A DNA stretch of 23,743 bases from Amoebophrya sp. AT5.2 (lineage: Eukaryota > Sar > Dinophyceae > Syndiniales > Amoebophryaceae). The DNA lies in NCBI GenBank assembly GCA_005223375.1, contig RXOD01004342.1:1-23743 (forward strand). Reading direction: 5' to 3'. Positions 17,060 through 23,743 of the stretch are shown here, one piece after another. Each line of letters opens with the position of its first letter. Position 1 is the stretch's first letter. The notes beneath the pieces were generated by a model. It saw only the letters and a program-made list of their open reading frames with translations, was not told the origin of the DNA and searched no databases. The position numbers were made by a program, and so were the translations under genes.

Positions 17060-17949
17060 GTTGTAGAGACGTTCGCACTTACTAACTTCTTGCCGAACGT
17101 CTTTGAAGAGCAACGGCGTGCTCACGGAGAACGGTATCTTCAAGCGATGAGATTGATGACAAGTAATACTTTCTTCGACACAAGAACAAGATCTGCAGGT
17201 AAATAAATAATAGTTCTACGACACAAGAAGACATGCAGTGAGCTGCGTTTGGCTTTGGACTGCCTTGCATGGCCAGGCCATTCCGTCAAAGGAGGCTACG
17301 CATACCAGTATCCATAACAGCATCGGGAGACGATAGCTAGAAGCAAGTAGTAAGAAAGTACTTGCTATTAGACCGTGGACAGAATCCTTGCTCAATCGAT
17401 AGCGGTCGACCCAGAAGACCCATCGGAAAAACGTCCTTCGGGCCACTGCGGAGTGATCAATGGATGTGAAGAAATTTTTCGAGAATAAAACCATAGCGAC
17501 GGAATCAATCCCCCACGCGACGGAATCAATCCCACAGCGGTGTACCCCTGTGCGTCATAGCGCTCCGCGTCAAGGCTTCTACATGTCTTCGAACTATTCG
17601 TAGTATTCGTGTCCGTCGGATCCTTAGAGTTCGAATTTGATTGCGCCGCTTTTTTTTTGCAAGCTCTCGTGCATGATAGCCCATTGTGCTTGTTCTTTGC
17701 ACTCCGATGATCATTTCGTGCTGTCCTGATCTTCGCGTGAGTCGATCAAGGTTCTCGCGTGGCTACTGACCAGAGGCGCAGGCGTAGGATCGATAGTACG
17801 TGCTAGATAACGTTGAAGGGTCCCAACTACCCAGAAGCTGATGAGCAGTTGGTTGCAGTTGATCATTCTGTGATAAAGGGCTGATCGGTAGTGGTCGTTG
17901 TGTCTCCTATTTATCAAGACTCGGTTTTTTCACTCCGGACACGCGCGCA
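17060..17949. other. Gap or intron with decayed copies of the upstream exon
   Basis: At 17111-17133 a caacggcgtgctcacggaga block repeats exon sequence from 16963. Pieces resembling the exon's agatc…atctgcagg follow near 17190 and 17225. A 9-bp inverted repeat (agacgttcg / cgaacgtct) lies at 17066-17103. A ~20-bp direct repeat with core gcgacggaatcaatccc occurs at 17496 and 17517. No complete gene is seen. Confidence 0.5.
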
Positions 17950-18660
17950 ATGAGCCTCGTGAAGGAGATAAAGCAGCGCGCCTCGGGTTCGGGGCGGGGC
18001 GGCGGGAGGCACAGGCAGCAACATCGGAACGCGCCGCAAACGACAACCAAGGCTGCGGAGGGAGAACTGGCTGCACCTGCTTCGCCTGCGGAACGAACGG
18101 CGGCCAACGGCGGCGATTATAACACCGATCGGACCAGTTCTGCGAACGGCCATGCAGCTGTGCCAAACGGTGCCAAGAGTAACAGCAGCGCAATTGTTCC
18201 GCCTGCGTTAGTACCTGGACACGAGCCTGTGTTTCAAACCAGCAAGGACAGCAGTGTGGGGGATGCCGATGCGGGGGGCCGCGACGAAAGCGAGGAAGAA
18301 GGGGTGGTGTCGCTTTCTTCACCGCCGGGGCGAGGTGGAGGTGACCATGTACTAGGTGACCATGGCCTCGGGCGAGGTGACCATGGACGATCCGATCGCC
18401 GAGGCCACCTAGTACATCATCAAAAGCGCGCGGCGCCGGAACGAGAGGGTTCGTGCTCGAAGAGCCGCGTGATCGGGTCCAGTTGTGAGCGGAGTACGGT
18501 TTCCAGTCCCTCCACCGCCGATTCGCTGGTGAAAACTTTGAAAAAGCAGGTGTTCACAAGTCTGATCTTACAGCGATTCGATGAAAATAATCTCTTTCGC
18601 CTCCTTCGCATAGTAGGGGGGGCGCAGCGCCCTGATCACGACAGTAGGGTAGATCCATGA
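17950..18660 (+). CDS. Disordered N-terminal exon, perhaps of the downstream carrier gene
   Basis: The frame starts MSLVKEIKQRASGSGRGGGR and is rich in Gly, Ala, Ser, Asn and acidic stretches (DESEEEGV) to about 18340. Past that, composition changes and an inverted repeat at 18346-18418 suggests an intron begins, so the real exon probably ends near 18340-18350. A donor at gaccat|gtactagg is phase 0 and would fit an acceptor at gaatag|atg before 18834. That would make this the N-terminus of the carrier, but the junction is not proven. Alternatively it is a separate small gene. No domain is recognised. Confidence 0.4.
   Translation: MSLVKEIKQRASGSGRGGGRHRQQHRNAPQTTTKAAEGELAAPASPAERTAANGGDYNTDRTSSANGHAAVPNGAKSNSSAIVPPALVPGHEPVFQTSKDSSVGDADAGGRDESEEEGVVSLSSPPGRGGGDHVLGDHGLGRGDHGRSDRRGHLVHHQKRAAPEREGSCSKSRVIGSSCERSTVSSPSTADSLVKTLKKQVFTSLILQRFDENNLFRLLRIVGGAQRPDHDSRVDP
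18346..18418. repeat. Inverted repeat (hairpin) in probable intron
   Basis: atgtactaggtg…ggcctcgg on the left pairs with ccgaggcc…acctagtacat on the right. A further ggtgaccatgg repeat lies in between. The hairpin falls inside an open frame but interrupts its composition, so I read it as the start of an intron. Confidence 0.6.
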
Positions 18661-18833
18661 GGTAAAATCGCAGGAGTTTTGTTGAACCTGTAGGATCGGT
18701 TCAAAAAAACGGGGGCAGTCAGTTGTACCCGCAGGCTTTATTTCGCCGCAGGTCTTTTTAGAGGCAGCTGATCTGAAAGCGGACGCAGACCCCCTCAGAA
18801 AGGAAAAAAGCCGGGCGAAGTAGGTGCGAATAG

Positions 18834-20627
18834 ATGATTCATTCCACTTTTCTAAACTGCGGGGTGGTTGTGGCGGAGGTGGCGACGTATCCGCTGGAGA
18901 CGATCAAGCTTATGCAGCAGGTTCGCGGCGGCTCTGCGTTGAGCATTTTCATCCAGATTTTGAAAACGCACGGCGTGCGCGGCTTCCTGCACGGCGCCAC
19001 GGCGAGGATCACGCAAACGGTCGCGACCAACGTGGGCTTCTTCATCTGGCAGGCGATCTTGTCGCAGGAGGACGGGTCGTGGGTGAGGAAGCTAATGCTG
19101 AACATGCTCGCACAACAAATCAACCGCATCCTAACCATGCCTAGGAGCCCACAGATTTGGATTTTTCCAGCCGTTGAATAATCGACGATGATCTTCTTCA
19201 CCTACTGCGAAGCGAAGCTATCGGCATCCTGGAAATAGTATAGCTAGCTATTGTCAGGATCGCGGAAGGAGACAGACCTGCACCGAGGTCTGAGACCCGC
19301 AAAGCCTATCGCCCTACTAGGGCGACTGCGCATCGATTTAGTCCATGATATTAGCCCAGCTAGATTGGGGAGGATCTGCAATCCGGTATTCGAAAAACGG
19401 CTTTTTTCTCCCAATCCTTCCTCATTCTCGCTGGGCTTTTGTTCTGCTTGTGTCTTCGCCTTCGGAAATAGAGGTACAACTGTGCATAAAATTCTCGCAC
19501 CATAACCGCAGTTCATATGTACAGTCGAGGCTGGAGGTCTTCCCCGCTCCTCTCAATCATTGCGCTGGAGGTTGTGGCGAACATCAACCAGGCGAATCCG
19601 GACAGTGGCGGCGCGCTGCAGGTCATTCACACCATCTTACAGAACGAGGGGCTTGGGGGCTTCTGGAAGGGCCTGGGAATCTCGCTGATTCTGTCGTTGA
19701 ATCCCGCGCTGATGTTCACGTTGGTGGACAAAATCACTGCGATTTGTAAGGCGGTGATGAAGAAGTCCGCCATCTCTGCCGGCGAAATGTTCCAGATATC
19801 CGCCTTCGCGAAAATGATCGCCACGCTGCTCACCTACCCCCTGATCCGCACGAAAACGATCATGCAGACACAGTCCACTACTTCTCTTGCCTCGGGTTAA
19901 GGGTTGAAAGAAGTCAGGTTCTGGCCCAGGTGTAGGTTTGCCGTGTCTACTGGGTCACAAGTGAATAGAACACCTCCTTGCCACGGCTCGCGGGAGATTG
20001 ATTGCCCACCTCCCTGCAGGGACGAGATCTAGGATCGGCAGTAGGATGCGACTCCGATTGTTACGCCCCCACGGCCCACGAAAAGGCTGCGTCGCTCCAT
20101 GATCTGTGACGTGTTGGCTCCTGCCTGAGCAAATTGCAGCCATAGGAAGCTGCCGGCTACCCTTCTTAGTCGGGTATCGCTGCGTGATGACCATCACTGA
20201 TCGGAAGACGACAGATGGGACTTGCCAAGGGCTAAGCCTAAACCTGAAGCACGACCTGGGTTTTTTCAACCTCTAATCGGGGGTGTTCGGCGTTTTGATT
20301 CAGCTTTACCGGAACGAGGGTGTAAGAGGGATGTACCAGGGCGTGTGGGTGCTGAGCTACAAGACCGTGCTGTTCAACGCGCTGATGATGGCGGTGAAAG
20401 AGCGCATGACAAGGGTGTACATGGACTACCTGGTGGACAGTCGCCGCACCGCCTATTTGTCAGGAGAAACGCGAACCGAGCCGCAGTATGGTAGTACCTC
20501 GCAAGGAGGTGATGACGCGCGAACCGATCTTTTGAACCGGTCCCGCGATTCCCGGAACCAACACGAGCTGCCCTTCGAAGTCACCTCGCCAGCCGCAAAC
20601 CCGCAAGACGAAGGCACGCAGAGCCAG
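18834..20627 (+). CDS. Mitochondrial carrier family (SLC25-type) transporter (3 exons)
   Basis: Exons are 18834-19141, 19564-19896 and 20282-20627, totalling 987 nt. Three carrier repeats are present. Repeat 1 has Y-P20-LETIK25, the classic P-x-[DE]-x-x-[KR] signature. Repeat 2 is P103-LEVVA, created only by the proposed splice, with the basic residue lost. Repeat 3 is P195-LIRTK200, with the acidic residue lost. The pattern PL-x-VV in repeat 2 recalls peroxisomal nucleotide/CoA carriers (PMP34/PXN type), but that is a loose resemblance. Carriers exchange small metabolites across mitochondrial or peroxisomal membranes. The tail after residue ~270 is polar. Both introns are non-canonical. The ATG at 18834 leaves a short N-terminus; upstream coding from 17950 is possible. 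Exon 3 ends at a good donor, agccag|gtacga, in phase with the next gene. Confidence 0.8.
19142..19563 (+). mobile_element. Probable introner-type intron (non-GT-AG)
   Basis: The intron is 422 nt, the same size class as IE-1 to IE-3. The exon ends ATG CC and the next begins G CTG GAG, rebuilding the conserved proline of carrier repeat 2 (TMPLEVV). GGAGC near the left end pairs with GCTCC near the right end, followed inward by ccagcc / ggctgg. The flanks catgcc and cattgc resemble a diverged target repeat. Exact limits are uncertain by a few bases. Confidence 0.55.
19897..20281 (+). mobile_element. Introner-type intron IE-4 (non-GT-AG), copy of IE-2
   Basis: The intron is 385 nt with a perfect 5-nt flanking repeat, tcggg. 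The ends TTAAGGGTTGAAAGAA and …GGGTTTTTTCAACCTCTAA form a terminal inverted repeat with ggttgaaa in both. Removing the element and one target copy gives GCC TCG GGG GTG TTC, so carrier repeat 3 continues as ASGVFGVLIQLYRNEG. It shares extended similarity with IE-2, including gttaagggttgaaa, ttgccgtgtct, acaagtgaatag, tacgccccca and gtgttggctcc. Confidence 0.88.
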
Positions 20628-20740
20628 GTACGATGGCTACTTGTGCTATACGTCGTTTGCTATATTGTCTAAATTTTAGTGCATGTAGTGCAGCAGCAGC
20701 AGACCCAGATCTACCGATTTATCGCACGCGATCACATCAG
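20628..20740 (+). other. GT-AG intron linking carrier and cytidylyltransferase frames
   Basis: The donor is agccag|gtacga and the acceptor cacatcag|gtg, phase 0 on both sides, 113 nt. If real, it fuses the carrier tail (…EGTQSQ) to VEALLGEYPWE. If the second gene instead starts at ATG 20633, this stretch is its N-terminal coding sequence. Confidence 0.5.
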
Positions 20741-23593
20741 GTGGAAGCGCTTCTCGGCGAGTATCCGTGGGAGGCGGCCGCGGCGGGCCGCAGCGTGGTG
20801 TACGTCGCGGGCGCCTGGGCTTTCCTGCACCCGAGCCACCAGCATTTGCTTTACCAAGCGCGGGAAAAGGGCGACCACATCTGCGTGGGCGTGCACGACG
20901 GCAAAACGCGCATCGGAAACTACGCGAAAGCCCCCGAGGAGAAGTACGAGGTCCGCCTCGAACGCATCCGGATTATGAAGCGATACCAGGTGGTGGTGGT
21001 AACGGTAAGTAAGGTAGTAGCCAACTACGGACTGGTCATGAACATGATTTAAGTACTTCGAGGTAATGTTGGGTCCCCGCCACAACTTCTCGATGGCGGC
21101 TATAAGGCGGCCGGAAGATTGGTATCTGGGGCGCGACGAGGGGGTCGGGGGCGGTTTTAGAGATGCCGGATTGATCGGTGCGGAGTAGAGGCAGGCGGCA
21201 GTGGGGGTGTGCGTTGGAGTAGAGGGAGCATGTCAATTACCACTATACCCACTCACCACCTGGTCCCACCATACCCGCCGTGAAGGGCGTCCACAGCATG
21301 GTCAAGCGCGCGCCCTGGAAAATCGACGAAGAGTTCATACACAAACTGGGCATATCCAAGGTGCTTATCCACTGATTTTTGGCTCCTGTCGAACGAATAG
21401 TCTTCGGCCGTTCCTTGAATATCCTGTCGAACTCGAATGAATAGTTGCTCGTAAATTTTTTTTTCAGAAAGCCAACTCTCAAACTCTCAAACCAATCTTT
21501 GAAAAGGTGTTCGCGGGTCGTCGGTGTTCTGCGGACACACGCGACCCGTACTACATCGCGGAGAAGTTGGGAATCTTCGAGTTCGTGGAAGACCCGTACG
21601 CAGGGCTGTGGCGCCGCATGATCAAGGTCATGTTTTCCAACGTCGACGCCTCCAACGAGATGCCCGTCATATCTTCTCCCAAGGTATTGGTATGAGTCTT
21701 CAAGGAGTTTGAGTCTGAGTCTGCTTTCATCGACCGGTACTAAAGAGGTACTTTGCTTATGCTTACTAAAAAAAGTATGCCAATAGAATAACTTTTGGAA
21801 ACCGATGTCGCAGGCGAAGTCGCGGAACGCGCGCAACCTGCCGCTGTTTCGCCGCGATTCGAGAGGTGACCTGCGTATCTCCGGGGAGCACAAGGGCAAG
21901 CTGCGTAAAGGCAGCTGGTACTTTCTCTACTTAAGCCGAGAAGCTACGAGAGTGAGAACAGGCGATCGAAACTCAGAAAGCTACGTACGAGAAGGAACAT
22001 TAGGCGGAAAGCTACAAAGCTACGAACAAATTTGTTTCTGTACATGTTGTAGGTATACGTACAGCATGTAGCACATAGGAAAACGCTGCGAGAGAAAGCT
22101 CGGGAACAGCGACGGATATAATTGGTCGCTGTTGTTCGTGTTCCCGGGCTTCCTCTCGCAGCTTCTTCCTATGTACTCCCGGGCTTCCTCTCATAGCTTC
22201 GTCGCTCGTAGGCTACCGCTGAATAGCTTCGTAGCTCGTAGCCGCTAGGGGACAGAGGGCTCGATCAATCTTCGGTCTCGATCAATCTTGTCCCTCGATC
22301 AGGACCGATAAAAACGAGTGCTGCTCTGGATCGATAAAAACGAGTGTCCACATAGCTGCACTCTCTCCCTAGCTGTTTTTCGCTTGATAGGCTGTACTGT
22401 TGTTGAACAACGTACACGTGTCCTCGCGTTGGGTCGTGAAGCAAGACTTGAGTAATAATACTTTCTTGACGGATCACGATCATGTTTCTCACTCTGTCTG
22501 CTGTCTGTAAACTCCGAGTCCGAGAAGGGCGAGCGGCCGGACGAAAACACGAAGCGGGCATATGGCGAGCTTTGCGACTTAAATTTCGCGGATGCCTGTC
22601 TACTTGGTCCTTTTACTACAGACCTATGCCTCCCAGGAGGCTTAGAAGATGGCTCCCCGGTTGTCGGACCCCCTCCCCACCAAGCCATTTAGACCTCTCT
22701 GGGATCGAAATCGATCCTTCCAGCCGTTTGTTATAACCTTTACTGAGTCCGAGAAGGGCGAGCGGCCGGATTTTTTTAAGTCGCAAAGCTCTCGCCATAA
22801 GGCACGCCACCTACGTCAGGCCGAGAACCGCCGGGACCGGAACTGGAGCAAGGACAACTCCCCGAACGGAAACCACGTGTCGCCCGAGTTTCTGTTCCGC
22901 GAGCTCGATTCGGGGAACCAGTTCGGCGAGATGACAGCAGCAGGGGGATTTATTCCGGGAAGTTCCACCGGGACCGAGCTGCGCAGAAACCTTATGGACC
23001 TCGATAGTAAATGGGGGTGATTGAATGATTCTTCAGCTGCTAATACTTAGTTTAACTACTGCGGAGGTAGCCGATTCATTGGAGGCCAACCAAGAGCGGA
23101 GCGAGTGTTTTTGAGTCATGGGACCGCTCGGAAGAGGCGATAGTTTAGGCAGAACAAGCCGACCAGACGGCCCGCCAGGTAGGAAAGTGTAAGGAGAGCC
23201 ACTATGATCGGCAGGCCGATTGCGAGAGGCATCGGATTATGCACCGGCTCCGGGGCCGAGTAGCGAGAGTCGCACCACTCGATAAAATCACATAGTGTGC
23301 TGTAGCAGCTGGAGCTCCTAGTGGCCCTCGCCGCCTCGATAAAGCTGCGGCCGCCGGCGCTAGAGCAGCAGCCGACGTCGAGTACGAAGGAGGAAAACCG
23401 AAGCTCCTGCGACAGCAGTGGCACCGACGAGAACGAAGCAAGCGGGAGCCACACGCTCAACCTGAGCGGCGGGCTGTCGCTGGACAAGAAGAGCCAGCAG
23501 GTCTTCAACAAGTTGGCGTCGGGCACAGACCGCACCCACTCCGTGCCCGTCGACCTCGTCAGCTCGCCAAAGAACTACGGGAAAAAAAACTGA
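20741..23593 (+). CDS. Divergent CTP:phosphoethanolamine cytidylyltransferase-like protein
   Basis: Confident exons are 20741-20989, 21286-21360, 21507-21683 and 21814-~21917. Probable later exons are ~22789-23006 (at most from 22745) and 23322-23593. A cytidylyltransferase fold is visible: VVYVAGAWAFLHPSHQHLL, then the AREKGDHICVGVHDGK strand-helix, RLERIRIMKRY, RAPWKIDEEFIHKLGI, and DPYYIAEKLGIFEF. In ECT/PCYT2 such enzymes make CDP-ethanolamine for phosphatidylethanolamine. Oddities: the HxGH signature is HPSH, and no RTEGIST-like motif is seen before GLWRRMIK, so catalysis is doubtful. Only one domain is seen, where ECT normally has two. There is no certain start: an ATG at 20633 is in frame, or the gene is joined to the carrier through the GT-AG intron 20628-20740. 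The 21917/22789 junction is unresolved. The last exon joins in phase (A|TG) but could be a separate gene. Confidence 0.6.
20990..21285 (+). mobile_element. Repeated intron with CCAGGTGGTG inverted ends (GT-AG)
   Basis: The donor is taccag|gtggtgg and the acceptor gccgtgaag|ggc, phase 0. Splicing joins MKRYQ to GVHSMVKRAPW, as the cytidylyltransferase fold requires. The left edge reads CCAGGTGGTGGTGG. Near the right edge (about 21254-21263) is CACCACCTGG, a perfect 10-bp inverse. The right end also resembles the sequence just before the first exon of this window. Confidence 0.65.
21361..21506 (+). other. Intron of cytidylyltransferase-like gene (GT-AG)
   Basis: The donor is tccaag|gtgctt. Two in-phase acceptors exist: tttttttttcag near 21467, with an excellent pyrimidine tract, and gaaaag at 21506. 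The first adds 13 residues (KANSQTLKPIFEK). The second gives the family-like LGISKVFAGRR and is preferred. Confidence 0.55.
21684..21813 (+). other. Intron of cytidylyltransferase-like gene (GT-AG)
   Basis: This 130-nt intron has donor cccaag|gtattgg and acceptor cgatgtcgcag|gcg, phase 0. It joins VISSPK to AKSRNARN. Confidence 0.7.
22073..22174. repeat. Long imperfect hairpin
   Basis: Left arm: acataggaaaacgctgcgag followed by agaaagctcgggaaca. Right arm: the inverse of nearly the same sequence (tgttcccgggcttcc, then tctcgcagcttcttcctatgt region). Arms are about 40 nt with a few mismatches. Part of the right arm (cccgggcttcctctc) repeats again at 22178-22192. Confidence 0.75.
22518..22770. 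repeat. 26-bp direct repeat with adjoining inverted segments
   Basis: The block gagtccgagaagggcgagcg plus gccgga occurs at 22518-22543 and 22745-22770. Just inside the first copy, catatggcgagctttgcgac (about 22559-22578) is the near-inverse of gtcgcaaagctctcgccata after the second copy (22780-22799). Confidence 0.75.
23007..23321 (+). other. Probable intron before the last exon
   Basis: The donor is gata|gtaaatg and the acceptor ctcctag|tg, phase 1, joining LMDLD to MALAASIKLR. The support is phase only. If it is wrong, 23322-23593 belongs to another gene. After the stop at 23593 the remaining 150 nt show nothing I can annotate. Confidence 0.4.
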
Positions 23594-23743
23594 CCAATCG
23601 CAATGGCTCGTTTGACTTTTTGATCAGGGTGTTGAGTATCGGTTTGAGGATTCAAGCGATGGACGTAGAGACCGCTGCTTTTTGCTTCTAATCGATCGAG
23701 TTTTCGGGGAACCAGCGACTGATTTTCCGAATTTTTGAACTGG

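Larger units (their letters stand above)
21918..22788. other. Repeat-rich intron, ends unresolved
   Basis: No clear coding sequence is visible. It holds repeated aaagctacg / gaagctacgag motifs at 21940-22025, a 30-bp palindrome-like tacatgttg…cagcatgta at 22041-22070, the long hairpin 22073-22174, and repeats of ctcgatcaatctt and gataaaaacgagtg at 22260-22345. A direct repeat at its 3' side is listed separately. A donor at agctg|gtactt and an acceptor at gcaaag|c are in phase but unconvincing. Confidence 0.5.

Noticed and set aside
18209..18850. Introner between ctgcg repeats (ttagtacc … ttttctaa)
   Set aside because: Removal puts the carrier exon in the wrong frame, and the ends are not inverted repeats beyond TTAG.
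23116..23535. Minus-strand 139-aa frame with a hydrophobic stretch (IGLPIIVALLTLSYLAG)
   Set aside because: It overlaps the last + exon, which has better composition, and no homologous family or partner exon is seen. Every other gene is on the + strand.

Overview
The window looks like nuclear DNA from a compact, intron-rich protist genome. Every supportable gene reads on the + strand, exons are separated by short introns of about 50-970 nt, and intergenic gaps are short. Several introns lack GT-AG ends. They carry terminal inverted repeats and are flanked by about 5-nt direct repeats, like inserted transposons. Unidirectional genes plus introner-type non-canonical introns are what has been described for Amoebophrya (Syndiniales, parasitic dinoflagellates). 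I infer an Amoebophrya-like organism from this. No rRNA, tRNA or organelle gene is visible to test it.

Layout. (1) <137-4006: the 3' part of a multi-PDZ scaffold protein with two IQ-like helices; seven exons, GT-AG introns. (2) 4007-5242: no gene seen. (3) 5243-10579: one eight-exon gene, or up to three genes if my joins are wrong. It encodes a disordered N-terminus, a leucine-rich-repeat segment and a complete seven-helix PAQR/HlyIII domain. Four of its seven introns are non-canonical. (4) 11152-14159: a three-exon gene with two copies of a Cys/His module and a C-terminal coiled coil; its second intron holds a tandem array of a TIR-bounded element. (5) 14866-16631: a four-exon polytopic membrane protein of unknown family. 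(6) 16898-18660: two N-terminal exons or small genes that remain unresolved. (7) 18834-20627: an SLC25-type carrier. Its introns are both non-canonical, and one is a diverged copy of an intron in gene 3. (8) 20741-23593: a divergent CTP:phosphoethanolamine cytidylyltransferase-like domain, possibly fused in frame to the carrier.

The standout system is the intron population. Four introns (6174-6588, 7849-8266, 8898-9315, 19897-20281) share the plan target repeat - TTA(A/G)... - ...(C/T)(C/T)TCTAA - target repeat, and are 385-418 nt long. Precise removal of element plus one target copy restores the reading frame and known domain sequence in each case. Two are homologous along their length, which points to movement between genes. 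A second intron group, with a CCAGGTGGTG-type inverted repeat, appears at 20990-21285 and probably at the left edge of the window.

The genes show no obvious shared pathway. The last two could both concern membrane lipids or peroxisomes, but that is speculative. Exon boundaries were set by reading-frame phase, splice consensus and domain continuity. They have not been checked against transcripts, and some coordinates may be off by one or two bases.
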